Positions 1 to 8,313 of a stretch of 64,000 nt of DNA are shown one piece after another (the first letter of the stretch is position 1; each line of letters opens with the position of its first letter). Position numbers and translations under genes: made by a program. The notes below the pieces were generated by a model. It was given only the letters and a program-made list of their open reading frames with translations. It was not told where the DNA came from and did no database searches. Origin of the DNA: JAJDXW01 sp965223775 (GTDB taxonomy: Bacteria; Pseudomonadota; Gammaproteobacteria; HK1); NCBI GenBank assembly GCA_965223775.1, contig OZ245021.1, forward strand, positions 6,367,277 through 6,431,276, read 5' to 3'.

Positions 1-212
1 CGCGCCGGTTCACCGAAGCGGTCCGGGTGAGCGGGCTCGCGGTCACCAAGCTCGACGGCACCGCGCGGGGCGGCGTGCTCTTCGCGATCGCCCGCGAGCT
101 CGCCATTCCCATCCGGTACATCGGGGTGGGGGAAGGCATCGAGGACCTCCGGGACTTCGTCCCGGCCGACTTCGTGGACGCCCTCCTCGCCCGCGCCCCG
201 GGGGAGGGATAG
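1..212 (+). CDS. ftsY: Signal recognition particle receptor FtsY (C-terminal end, partial)
   Basis: The gene enters from the left edge; the reading phase starts at base 3 and stops at TAG 210-212. The visible peptide carries the end of the SRP-type GTPase domain, including the TKLDGTARGG motif (the G4 TKLD plus the following loop) and the GVGEGIEDLRDF region close to the C-terminus. FtsY docks ribosome-SRP complexes at the inner membrane for co-translational insertion. The upstream NG domain is outside the window. In many gammaproteobacteria ftsY is followed by ftsE, ftsX and rpoH; here ftsEX is missing and rpoH lies 2.8 kb downstream. Confidence 0.95.
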   Translation, partial: RRFTEAVRVSGLAVTKLDGTARGGVLFAIARELAIPIRYIGVGEGIEDLRDFVPADFVDALLARAPGEG

Positions 213-366
213 GCCCGCCGGCGCACGGCTCCGCTTCCGCCCATCCGAATCACCTTCCTTCCGGTCCGCCTTCCTTCCGGACCTCCCCCCGGTCGGCCGC
301 ACGGCGGCTCGGGTGGCCGCGCCCCTGCGCGCATTGCCGCGACACCCGCCGGACTCCGGGGTGTGC

Positions 367-1614
367 TCAGAGCGGTCCGACCGGATGTCGCACCTCCAGC
401 TTCGCCATGTAGCGTCGCAGCAGGCCGGGATGGATGGCTCCCAGCTCGCGGCGAAGCTCCAGGCTCGCTTTCTCCGCGGGGGGGCTGGTGAGGAGGGCCT
501 TGAGCAGAGCGAAAGCGCGTTCCGGGCCGCTATCGCCGCCCGCGAACGAGAGCCCGCGGGCAAGCCCGTGCTCGTGGAGCAGCATCCAGGCCGGAAACCA
601 TGCCGGGGAAATCTCGGGCTCGAGGTCGTCCTGCTCCTCTGCGAGATGCCACGCGTCCCGGATCGTTGCATCCGGAAAGTCCTGTGCCTCGATCAGCCTC
701 CGGAACGCCTCCGGCGCCCGCCAGCAGAGCGCGAACCAGTGCATGATGGACTGGATACGGTCGCGAAGCCGGTGCTCGGCTTCGGCGAGCCGCGCCAGCA
801 GAACAGGCTCGTCCTCATGGGCCGGAGTCTCGAGCACCGTGCGCCTCAGATTCTCCCAGTCGCCCCCTCGGAGGTACGCCCAGCTCGCATGACGCTTCGG
901 GTGGACGGAATCGAAGGGCGCCGGTTCCAGGGCCCGGCCGGCGCCGCACCAGAACGGGGCCAACCACTCCCCGCCACCGGTACCGAACAGGACCAACGCG
1001 GCCGGCGACCACTCCGCGTCGAGCCGGCGGACCCATTCCAGTCCCGGCTCGGGATCATCCGGGGCCGGTGTGTCCAGCATCTCGATCAGCGTGGCGGCCG
1101 GGACCGCGGAAGCGTGGTCGGGAACGAGCGCCTCGAGACGCGTGCAGGCTTGCCTGCCCGCCCCGGCATCGCACGCCCAAAGCGCCTCCAGCAACGTGTT
1201 GACCGTGGAGGTGACCTCACTGTCCAGAAAGAGATCGAGCTGCTGTCCCCGCTCCCCCGATACACGGGGATGAAACGAGGTATGCAGCAGGTCGTTCAAC
1301 CGTGGATCGGAAGACGCCACCACATCCCCCACGGGATTGTCCTCCGAACCCGGAAGAACGTCACGCCGGGGGACGAGACCGAGTGCCCGGGCGCAGGTCT
1401 CCGCCGCTTCCAGGCGCTCCCGGACACCTCGCGGCCCGCTGGCGAAGGCGCAGTCCAGTCGCGCGCGCTCGCCCCGGCACCAAGCCTGATAGTCCTCGAC
1501 GCGAAGCTGGCCCGTGACCAACAGCAGCTCTACCGGAGTGAACCGGCCTCGATCGAGCAGTAGCTGCTCGACCGCTGCCTGCACCTCTTCGTCGCGCGGG
1601 GATTCCGGGTTCAT
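367..1614 (-). CDS. Conserved hypothetical protein, about 415 aa
   Basis: This is a long minus-strand frame with normal-looking protein composition, mostly helical and acidic, with no signal peptide or membrane segment that I can see. The ATG at 1614 is preferred over a TTG at 1641 that would add nine residues. The N-terminal part (about residues 10-40) contains a helix-rich stretch around FTPVELLLVTGQL; the C-terminal half is rich in Trp, Glu and Leu. I do not recognise the family and assign no function. It faces ftsY convergently and sits where ftsE/ftsX would be expected. Family A and B repeats follow its 5' end. Confidence 0.7.
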   Translation of the reverse strand: MNPESPRDEEVQAAVEQLLLDRGRFTPVELLLVTGQLRVEDYQAWCRGERARLDCAFASGPRGVRERLEAAETCARALGLVPRRDVLPGSEDNPVGDVVASSDPRLNDLLHTSFHPRVSGERGQQLDLFLDSEVTSTVNTLLEALWACDAGAGRQACTRLEALVPDHASAVPAATLIEMLDTPAPDDPEPGLEWVRRLDAEWSPAALVLFGTGGGEWLAPFWCGAGRALEPAPFDSVHPKRHASWAYLRGGDWENLRRTVLETPAHEDEPVLLARLAEAEHRLRDRIQSIMHWFALCWRAPEAFRRLIEAQDFPDATIRDAWHLAEEQDDLEPEISPAWFPAWMLLHEHGLARGLSFAGGDSGPERAFALLKALLTSPPAEKASLELRRELGAIHPGLLRRYMAKLEVRHPVGPL

Positions 1615-1663
1615 GCCGGGACGGACCTGCCTGTTCCACAAGCCTGCATGGAATCAACCAATT

Positions 1664-1839
1664 ACCTGATTACGTACAAGACTCAGGTGGGGACCACCGC
1701 ATTCCTGGGATCGCGGGCATCCTTGCCCGCGTGGACCACGGCAGGCCTTCGGTCGCCCGCGGGCTGGAAGCCCGCGTTCCCAGGAGGCCCCGACCCCGGG
1801 AAGCCGCGGGAACGGGCTGAGGATTGTGCGTAATCAGGA
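1664..1839. repeat. Family A inverted-repeat element, copy 1
   Basis: About 176 bp bounded by imperfect terminal inverted repeats: CCTGATTACGTACAA at 1665-1679 and TTGTGCGTAATCAGG at 1824-1838 (one mismatch). Inside are short palindromes of the type GCGGGC...GCCCGC (for example CGGGCTGGAAGCCCG) and an inner pair ATTCCTGGGA / TTCCCAGGA. A related copy lies at 17978-18203. It has no coding capacity, so it resembles a MITE- or REP-type element; no transposase partner is visible in the window. Confidence 0.75.
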
Positions 1840-1956
1840 CCGATTATGGAGATCGATCGGGCGGCGGGGAACAAGTTGAGCCCGCGATTCATGCGGACCG
1901 AGCAAAATAGACCGAGGAGGGCGAGGGTATTGGCATCGATCGGAGACATGGCGAGC

Positions 1957-2129
1957 CTAGCCCGGAAATCTCACCAACTTTCTGCTGCGGACGCGGATCT
2001 GCTCGCTGTGACAAGGCGTACTCCCTCAAGCCGCTTCGACAGCGCGTACGCGCTCTTTCGGTCCGTGCGCCTTGTCACAGCGGCATCTCCGCGCCCTCGC
2101 AACGAAAGTTGGTGAGATTTCCGGGCTAG
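1957..2129 (-). repeat. Family B hairpin element, copy B1
   Basis: 173 bp with 26-bp terminal inverted repeats that match exactly; the first 20 bases are CTAGCCCGGAAATCTCACCA and the mirror arm ends at 2129. A second inner arm pair is GTGACAAGGC / GCCTTGTCAC. The loop carries the family signature CTCAAGCCGCTTCGACAGCG followed by CTTTCGGTCCG. Strand is given relative to copies B2-B4. It lies between the unknown gene and the ChaC-like gene and encodes nothing. Confidence 0.85.
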
Positions 2130-2222
2130 GCAGCACGGCGGTCGCGGAGAATGCCCGGCTTCGATCCGCTGCATCTTCCCCACTACACTTGCGGCCGCCT
2201 GTCGCTCATTCCCCGCCCATCC

Positions 2223-2738
2223 ATGTCCGATCGCTGGCTCTTCGGCTACGGCTCTCTCATCTGGCGTCCCGACTTCCCGCACCACGAGGCGCGGGTCGCG
2301 CGGGTGGACGGATGGGTGCGGCGATTCTGGCAGGGCTCGCACGACCACCGGGGCGTGCCCGACGCGCCGGGTCGGGTGGTCACCCTGGTGCCCGCGGCGG
2401 GCGGTTGCGTCGAGGGGATGGCATTCCGCATGGACGACGACGCTGGCGTCTTCGAGCGCCTGAACCACCGCGAGAAGAACGGCTACGGGCTGACGGACGT
2501 CACGCTCCGGTTTCGCGACGGGCGCGCGGCCGAGGGCAGCGTCTACATCGCGCCGCGAGATAACCACGCCTTCCTCGGCCCGGCGCCGCCGGAGGCGATG
2601 GCGGCCCAGATCGCGAGGTGCGCCGGCCCGAGCGGAACCAACCTCGACTACGTGCTCCGCCTCGCGGAAGCGCTTCGCGCGCACGGCATCGACGACCCTC
2701 ACGTCTTCGACCTCGAGCACCGCGTGCGAGGACTCTGA
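2223..2738 (+). CDS. Gamma-glutamylcyclotransferase, ChaC-like
   Basis: The 171-aa product begins WLFGYGSLIWRP after the first residues, the glycine-rich entry motif of the gamma-glutamylcyclotransferase fold, and has the later RLNHREKNGYG segment, where ChaC/GGCT proteins carry their catalytic glutamate (LxxRE). ChaC-type enzymes split glutathione or gamma-glutamyl amino acids to 5-oxoproline in the cytosol. The ATG at 2223 is chosen because it places the YGSLIW motif at the usual distance from the N-terminus; an upstream in-frame start at 2151 would add 24 unrelated residues. It is co-directional with rpoH 295 bp downstream. Confidence 0.85.
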   Translation: MSDRWLFGYGSLIWRPDFPHHEARVARVDGWVRRFWQGSHDHRGVPDAPGRVVTLVPAAGGCVEGMAFRMDDDAGVFERLNHREKNGYGLTDVTLRFRDGRAAEGSVYIAPRDNHAFLGPAPPEAMAAQIARCAGPSGTNLDYVLRLAEALRAHGIDDPHVFDLEHRVRGL

Positions 2739-2968
2739 ACTCCCGACGCGGGGGCCGGGCACCGCCCGATCACCATGATTTTCCTGCCGATCAACTCGAC
2801 CACACCCACGATCGGCTTGCAGGACGCGCCACGTTCCTACAGGTTGCCTGCCCATTCTCGCGCGCAAGGAGTTCCAAATCCCTACGCCTGACTGGAGGAA
2901 CGGACAGGGCCGGTAGCGGGACGAACCCGCCGCCGCTCTTTCACGTCGCTTTCAGGACAGGACGGAAA

Positions 2969-2995
2969 TTGGCACTCTCCGCGGGCGAGTGCTAA
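2969..2995 (+). promoter_or_regulatory. CIRCE-type operator (HrcA site) upstream of rpoH
   Basis: TTGGCACTC, nine bases, then GAGTGCTAA. The consensus CIRCE element is TTAGCACTC-N9-GAGTGCTAA, so this is a 17/18 match with the exact spacer. It ends 38 bp before the rpoH ATG, where an HrcA repressor would block a promoter or the transcript start. No hrcA gene is in the window. A possible -35 (TTGGCA, 2969-2974) and a weak -10 (TAAACT, 2993-2998) overlap the operator. Confidence 0.85.
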
Positions 2996-3033
2996 ACTTC
3001 GCTCCGCGCACTCACCAAAGGCAAGTCAACGCC

Positions 3034-3882
3034 ATGGGCAAAGCACTGGAACTCTCGCTTGCAGTCCCGTCGGGGGGCAGCCTCGAGGCGTACCTCCAGG
3101 CGGTGCACACCATCCCCATGCTCTCCGAGGACGAGGAGAGGCATCTCGCCGAGCGGTACCGCGACCACGAAGACCTGGACGCGGCCCGGCGCCTGGTCCT
3201 TTCGCATCTTCGCTTCGTCGCCCGCGTCGCCCGCGGGTACTCCGGCTACGGACTGCCACAGGCCGACCTCGTTCAGGAAGGCAGCGTCGGGCTCATGAAG
3301 GCGGTCAAGCGTTTCGATCCGTCGCTCGGCGTGCGGCTCGTCTCCTTCGCGGTCCACTGGATCCGGGCCGAGATCCACGAATACATCCTGCGCAACTGGC
3401 GCATCGTCAAGGTCGCGACCACCAAGGCCCAGCGCAAGCTCTTCTTCAATCTCCGGAGCGCGAAGAAGCGTCTCGGCTGGATGAACCACAAGGAGGTGGA
3501 GGAAGTCGCGGCGGACCTCGGCGTGCCGTCGCGCACCGTGCTCGAGATGGAGCAGCGGCTGCATGCCCGCGACGCCTCCTTCGACCTGCCGGTCGGCGCG
3601 GACGACGATCTGCCCGCTCCGTCGGGGTGGATCGAGGACCGCCGATTCGAGCCGGCGCAGTTGGTGGAGGCGGAAGAGTGGGCGGCGAGCTCGAGCCGAT
3701 CCCTCTACGAAGCCCTGGAGACCCTCGACGACCGCAGCCGGTCCATCGTGAACCGGCGGTGGCTCGGCGAGGAGAAGTCCACCCTCCAGGAGCTCGCCGA
3801 CGAGTACGGCGTATCGGCGGAGCGGATCCGGCAGATCGAGAAGAACGCCATGAAGAAGCTGCGGGGCCGGATCGAGGCCTGA
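3034..3882 (+). CDS. rpoH: Heat-shock sigma factor RpoH (sigma-32)
   Basis: 282 aa, the normal length for sigma-32. Region 2 is clear (residues about 50-125, with YGLPQADLVQEGSVGLMKAV and the core-binding helix), followed by the RpoH box QRKLFFNLR at residues 133-141, which distinguishes RpoH from other sigma-70 members. Region 4 ends with the helix-turn-helix YGVSAERIRQIEKNAMKKLR. The ATG at 3034 is used; an in-frame GTG at 2989 falls inside the CIRCE operator and would add 15 residues of no family character. RpoH directs RNA polymerase to chaperone and protease genes during heat stress. CIRCE upstream suggests added HrcA repression. Confidence 0.97.
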   Translation: MGKALELSLAVPSGGSLEAYLQAVHTIPMLSEDEERHLAERYRDHEDLDAARRLVLSHLRFVARVARGYSGYGLPQADLVQEGSVGLMKAVKRFDPSLGVRLVSFAVHWIRAEIHEYILRNWRIVKVATTKAQRKLFFNLRSAKKRLGWMNHKEVEEVAADLGVPSRTVLEMEQRLHARDASFDLPVGADDDLPAPSGWIEDRRFEPAQLVEAEEWAASSSRSLYEALETLDDRSRSIVNRRWLGEEKSTLQELADEYGVSAERIRQIEKNAMKKLRGRIEA

Positions 3883-4448
3883 GCCCCGCTCCGCGCCACC
3901 CGTCCACGCCGCGGTTCCGCGCAGACGCGCCGGGAGCGGGTCAGTCCACCGGGCCCGGCCGAACCGGTCGTCGCGCCGAGGCTGGTAGCCTCCGGGCTCA
4001 TCACCTCCTGGCTGGTCACCTCCGGCTGCCTCGCGCGGCAGGGGACGGCCGGGACGAGGGCATGCCCGCGGGCCGGAGACGCAAGGCCCGGCGGGCGTGA
4101 AACCACCCCGGGCGCATCACCAGGGCCATTTCACGCTGGCCGATGATGGACTGGCCCATCCTGTCCGTGCCGTCGGCCCTTGGAGCGCACCGTTTCTGCG
4201 CTGCCGGGCGTCCCTCCTCTCTCCCACTGCCGCCATGTGGGCCTTCCATGTTTCGCTTGAACGGTAGCCTCTTGGCAGGTCGGACTACGCTGCGCCAGTC
4301 CGGCCTGCTCCTGCTCCCGCCCCCAATCCGACCTGCCCCGAGACCGGAGCCGCAGGGTGAGACGACCCCGGGGGCATCGCGCCGAGCGCTTGCGGCCACC
4401 GTTGCGATGACATAGAAAGGGGCGGTTTTTCCCCAGGGGCGCCTCGCC
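3883..4448. other. 566-bp gap between rpoH and the methyltransferase, no gene seen
   Basis: No convincing coding frame is present. Two 22-23 bp segments are similar in direct orientation, at 4098-4120 and 4357-4379 (both of the form GTGA...CCCCGGG.GCATC), and an inverted pair GCGTGAAA / TTTCACGC lies at about 4096-4136. These may be the worn ends of an old inserted element about 280 bp long, but only one copy is visible. Confidence 0.4.
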
Positions 4449-5552
4449 ATGGCCAGCACCGCCCGCGACATCGCCATGAAGGGCGGCGGGTACTACTCGC
4501 GCGCGACGATCGGCGCCAAGCACGTCATCGACGGCGCCACCCCCCTCATCCTGCAGAGCATCGAAGACATGAGCCCGCCCGACGACGGCTCGGTGTTCAC
4601 GATGTCCGACATGGGCTGCGCCGACGCCGGCACGTCGATGACGATGGTGGGCACGGTGCTGAAGGAAGTGCGGCGGCGCGTCCCGTCGCGTCCGATCCAG
4701 ATGATCTATACCGATCTCCCCCGCAACGACTTCAGCCAGCTCTTCCGCAACGTCCTCGGCCTCGCCGACACCGCCTCGTACTTCGACGAGATCGACAACC
4801 TCCACGTCTTCGCCTCCGGAACCTCGTTCCACCGCGGGATCGTCCCGCCCGGCACCCTCCACCTCGGATTCACCGCCACCGCGTCGCACTATCTGAGCGA
4901 GAAGCCGGCGCGGATCGAGAACCACGTGCACATGGTCGGGGCGGCCGGCGCGGAACGGGCCGCGTACACCGAGCAGGGCCGCCGCGACTGGGAGGCGATG
5001 CTGCTGCACCGGGCGCGCGAGCTCGCCCCCGGCGGACGCCTGGCCCTGTTCAACTTCGGCATCGACGAACAAGGGCGCTATCTCGGGAACACGGGCGGGA
5101 TCAGCATGTTCGACATCTTCAGCGAGATCTGGGCGGAGCTTCGCGACGAGGGGTCCATCACCCCCGACGAGTACGTCGATACCAACTTCCCTCAGCATTA
5201 CCGCACGGTGGAGGAGTTCACCCGGCCGTTCCGGGACCCGGACAACCCGGTGCACCGTGCCGGCTTGCGGCTCGATCACGCGGAGACGCGGGTGGTGCGG
5301 TGCCCGTTCGAGGCCCACTTCGAGGAGCACGGCGACCCGGCCAGATTCGCCCGCGAGTACATCCCGACCCTGCGCTCGTGGAGCGAAACCACTTTCGCGA
5401 GCGGGCTCTCCCCGGACCGCCCGCCCGAGGAATGCGCAGCCATCCTCGACCGCTTCTACGACCGCTACGAGGCGCGGGTCCGCGAGGCGCCGCACGGTCA
5501 CGCCATGGACTACGTTCACTGCTACCTCATCGCGTCGAAGGTCCGCGGCTGA
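4449..5552 (+). CDS. SABATH-type SAM-dependent carboxyl methyltransferase
   Basis: The 367-aa protein resembles the SABATH family (plant salicylate, benzoate and jasmonate carboxyl methyltransferases), which methylate small carboxylic acids with SAM. The N-terminus MKGGGYYSRAT mimics the family's substrate-loop start (M.GG.G..SYA.NS), MSDMGCADAGTSM at about 55-67 matches the SAM-binding DLGCSSGPN region, and IQMIYTDLPRNDFSQLFRNV matches the following motif with its conserved Asp-Leu-Pro-x-Asn-Asp-Phe. FTATASHYLSEKP corresponds to the SSYSLHWLS segment. The natural substrate cannot be told. Bacterial members exist but are much less studied than plant ones. Confidence 0.8.
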   Translation: MASTARDIAMKGGGYYSRATIGAKHVIDGATPLILQSIEDMSPPDDGSVFTMSDMGCADAGTSMTMVGTVLKEVRRRVPSRPIQMIYTDLPRNDFSQLFRNVLGLADTASYFDEIDNLHVFASGTSFHRGIVPPGTLHLGFTATASHYLSEKPARIENHVHMVGAAGAERAAYTEQGRRDWEAMLLHRARELAPGGRLALFNFGIDEQGRYLGNTGGISMFDIFSEIWAELRDEGSITPDEYVDTNFPQHYRTVEEFTRPFRDPDNPVHRAGLRLDHAETRVVRCPFEAHFEEHGDPARFAREYIPTLRSWSETTFASGLSPDRPPEECAAILDRFYDRYEARVREAPHGHAMDYVHCYLIASKVRG

Positions 5553-5703
5553 GAGCGACCGTGCATCCGCCCCCGCCCGGCACCGGCCGCCACCCCACCG
5601 GCGGCCCGTGTGGACCCCCGCGATCCGCTTCCGCATCCGGGCGCCCTTCCGGCGGCTCGCGAGCGCGGCTCTCGTTCCCGGATCCGCCCGCCCGCCCTCC
5701 GCC

Positions 5704-7539
5704 ATGCAAGGGTTCCTCCGGAAGGAGCTTCGCCTCCGGCCACCGGCTCACCCGGCCCTGCCGCCGCGCGCCGAATGCCAGTTCCTCGAAGACGGGCCCC
5801 CCGAGGTGAGCGGCGTGGACGTGGACCCGGCCCCGGCGATGCTGCGCCCCCCGGGCGCGGTGATGCGGCTCTCCCGCCTCGGCCGGTTCTACCCGACCCG
5901 CCTCAGCTTCGCCCGGGTTCTCGTTCGCCGCATGGCCCGGGAGGGCTGGCGTATCGAGACCGCCGTCCGCGACCTCGACGACGACGGTTACGGACAGGTC
6001 GCCTACCATGTCCATACCCCGGCCGGGGTGCTCGGGTTCGCGGCATTCTCGCACCATCTCGACCCCGCGGACCGGACCGACCGCGTCATCGCCGAGCGCT
6101 GGGACGCGAGCTTCGCCCTCACCCTCGAACCTCCGACACCGGCCGACCTCGATCGGCTCGGTGAAAACGTGCCGCGGCAGGAGGCGGGGCGCTGCGGGGC
6201 GGGAGAGATCGTGCTGAGCCGCGCCAACCGGAGCGTGCGGCTGTTCGACAAGGTGGTCGCCTCCCTCGCGGACGGCCGCCAGCCGCCCCTGGACGACGTC
6301 GGCCGGGTGGGCTACCTGTTGCGAACGACCGCCGTCTACGGCAACGGCAAGTTCGGCCTCGCGGATTTCGAGCGGGTCCGGCGAACCGGGATCCTCACCC
6401 AACCCTTCCAGGCGGAGATGCTCGCCGTGTACCTGATCCGCCACTTCAGCCTGGAGCTGGTGGATCACCTCGCGGCGCGACGCGGCGGGGGCCGCGCGGT
6501 GAGACTCGACGGTCCGCGGCGGCGGGCGCTCGGGATCGGGAACGCGACCGGACTCGGGATGGCGCCCTTCCTCGTCAGCCACCCGCAGCTCATCGACCGC
6601 TGGGTCCGCATGCGCGAGACCGCCCTCGCCAGGGTGATGGAAGTCGAGCGGGCGTCCCCGTCCGAGCTGGCGAGGTTCCGGGCCCTGCTCACACGCGCCC
6701 GGACCCATGTCGCCGAGTGGCGGCCACAGGTGGGGGATGCCGACCTCGGACGCCGCCTCCGGGCGGTCGCGCGGCGCCTCGCGGAGCTCGAACGTCTGGC
6801 CGCCCCGGAGGACGGCGATGGGCAGTTCCTCGCCGGCCGGCGGCCCTGGGCCGCGCTCGCGGCCTGGGCGGGGGACGACGCGGAGACCGGAGAGCTGCTG
6901 AACAGCATCGTCATCGAGCTCTATCCGGATCGGGTCGACGACCTGGAAGCGGCCGCCGGTTCGGACGAACGAGCGGAGGTGCGGCCCGAGATGCCGGTGG
7001 GCACGCTCCGCGGGATGATCGAGGAGCGCTACGGCTGGGCGCTCGAGGTCGACTTCGACCGGCCCGAATCGCAGGCCCTGTTCTGGTACCACTCCGAGGA
7101 GAAGGAGGAACCGAGGCTCGGTTTCCGCTACGAAGAGCCGGGGGCGGAACGCGAGATCCGCCTCGGGATCGGGCGGCAGGCGGCGGAGCTGCACCGGGCG
7201 CTCGAGCGTGCGGACCCCGCCATGCCGGCCGGCCGGTTCCTCCGGGAGAACCCCGGGTTCCGGCAGATCGTGAGACGCATCCAGTCGCTCGAAGACTCGC
7301 CCTACGCCGAGATCCACGACAACCTGCTCGATCGGGGCTGCGAGCCGGCGGACCTGCTGCGCGGCAAGCTGTCGATGCTGGGGGCGAGCCGGTTCGATCC
7401 GAAATCGTTGCTCTGGACCCGGGTGACGTTCTTCCAGGGAGCCCCTCTCGCGAGCGAGCTCGGGCGCCCCGGCGCGGACGACTGGGCGTTCGCGACGACC
7501 GGCGCCGGCACCGCCGACGCCTCCGACGCCAGCGCGTGA
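5704..7539 (+). CDS. Uncharacterised protein, about 611 aa, paired with a DUF3726-like gene
   Basis: A large cytosolic protein without signal peptide or membrane segments, rich in Arg, Leu and Glu. Recognisable stretches are FYPTRLSFARVLVRRM (about 61-76), YLLRTTAVYGNGKFGLADFE (about 202-221) and TGLGMAPFLVSHPQ. The family looks conserved in proteobacteria but I know of no function. The start is uncertain: ATG 5704 has no strong ribosome site and the frame stays open upstream through the end of the methyltransferase gene. The stop codon overlaps the GTG start of the next gene by 4 bp, implying translational coupling and probably a joint role. Confidence 0.75.
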   Translation: MQGFLRKELRLRPPAHPALPPRAECQFLEDGPPEVSGVDVDPAPAMLRPPGAVMRLSRLGRFYPTRLSFARVLVRRMAREGWRIETAVRDLDDDGYGQVAYHVHTPAGVLGFAAFSHHLDPADRTDRVIAERWDASFALTLEPPTPADLDRLGENVPRQEAGRCGAGEIVLSRANRSVRLFDKVVASLADGRQPPLDDVGRVGYLLRTTAVYGNGKFGLADFERVRRTGILTQPFQAEMLAVYLIRHFSLELVDHLAARRGGGRAVRLDGPRRRALGIGNATGLGMAPFLVSHPQLIDRWVRMRETALARVMEVERASPSELARFRALLTRARTHVAEWRPQVGDADLGRRLRAVARRLAELERLAAPEDGDGQFLAGRRPWAALAAWAGDDAETGELLNSIVIELYPDRVDDLEAAAGSDERAEVRPEMPVGTLRGMIEERYGWALEVDFDRPESQALFWYHSEEKEEPRLGFRYEEPGAEREIRLGIGRQAAELHRALERADPAMPAGRFLRENPGFRQIVRRIQSLEDSPYAEIHDNLLDRGCEPADLLRGKLSMLGASRFDPKSLLWTRVTFFQGAPLASELGRPGADDWAFATTGAGTADASDASA

Positions 7540-8240
7540 ACGACGCGACCCGCGTGCACGTCTCCCTCGCGGAGCTCCGGGTCGCCGCGGGCCGGGCTTT
7601 CGAAGGCGCGGGGGCGCCGGCCGGCACCGAACGCGACGGCGCGCGCTCCGCGGTCTGGCTCGAATCGCGCGGGCTCGGGGGGGCCGCGGCGCTCCTGTCC
7701 GACCTTCGCGCCATTGCAGGCGCCGCAAGCCGGCCCCCGAGCTTCGCCGGCAACCGGGCAGACCTCGCGGGCTGCCCGATCCTGGTCTGGGGCAGCACCC
7801 TCGTCGAGCTCGCGATGCTGCAGGCCGGTACCGCCATCGTCCTCGAGGGCTGCCGCGCCCCGCGCGCCCTCCTTCCGGAAGCGGCGGCCCAGGCGGCGGC
7901 CCGGGGATGGCACTTCCGTCTCGAGTCCGGAGCGAGCCGCGCGCTCGTCGCGAGCGGGGAGATGACCCTCGATCGCTCGTACGCGGACCTCGATGCCGCC
8001 GACGTGCGTCTGGTCGCGGCGGCGGGCGCACCGCCCACCGGCCTGCCGCCGGCGCCTCCTCTCTCCCGCCTGAGCGCGGCGGAGCTCGAGGCTCGCCATG
8101 CCGCCTCGCTCGCGAAGGGGCTCCGGCTGGCCCCCGCCGACTGGCGAACGATCCGCGAAGCCGCGGCCCGGATCCTCGTTTTCGCGAGCGAGCGCTCCCG
8201 CTCGCGCGGTGCGGGCGCGGAGGTCGACGACAACGAGTAG
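7536..8240 (+). CDS. DUF3726-like protein
   Basis: The 234-aa product starts at a GTG overlapping the previous stop (GTGA). Its N-terminal pattern, SLAELR..A.RAFEGAGAPAG with DGARSAVWLESRGLGG (residues about 7-50), resembles the DUF3726 family signature (SLxExxxxxxxAxxGAG followed by WL...GL.G). The C-terminal 60 residues are helix-rich with a short Arg/Ser/Gly-rich tail. No catalytic motif is visible. Coupling to the 611-aa gene implies the two products act together; the biochemical role is unknown. The family assignment is from memory of the motif and is only moderately sure. Confidence 0.65.
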   Translation: MNDATRVHVSLAELRVAAGRAFEGAGAPAGTERDGARSAVWLESRGLGGAAALLSDLRAIAGAASRPPSFAGNRADLAGCPILVWGSTLVELAMLQAGTAIVLEGCRAPRALLPEAAAQAAARGWHFRLESGASRALVASGEMTLDRSYADLDAADVRLVAAAGAPPTGLPPAPPLSRLSAAELEARHAASLAKGLRLAPADWRTIREAAARILVFASERSRSRGAGAEVDDNE

Positions 8241-8263
8241 CGCCGCCCCGGCTTTCCGGCCGC

Positions 8264-8313
8264 ACGCCGGGCACCGGGCGCACCGGGCGCCGGGCACCGG
8301 GCGCGGCGGGCGG
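8264..8313. repeat. GC-rich simple repeat between convergent genes
   Basis: Near-tandem copies of a 9-13 bp unit of the type CACCGGGCGC / GCCGGGCAC fill the 70-bp gap between the DUF3726-like stop and the ctaB stop. The strand is G-run rich and could fold, but it lacks the T-tract of an intrinsic terminator. Confidence 0.6.

Noticed and set aside
1846..2115. Short peptides encoded by the family B repeats (sharing KSHQLS and SRFDSAYALF words)
   Set aside because: They arise from the repeat DNA itself on both strands; no ribosome site, and they vary with arm drift.
2989..3033. Upstream GTG start for rpoH giving 15 more residues
   Set aside because: It lies inside the CIRCE operator and the extra residues do not match sigma factors.
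4423..4437. GGGGCGGTTTTTCCCC as a terminator after rpoH
   Set aside because: The run of T lies inside the loop, not after a stem, and it is 540 bp from the rpoH stop.
5527..8283. 918-aa minus-strand frame antisense to the 611-aa and DUF3726-like genes
   Set aside because: Arg/Pro/Gly-rich shadow with no motif; the plus-strand genes have family-like patterns and a coupled start.
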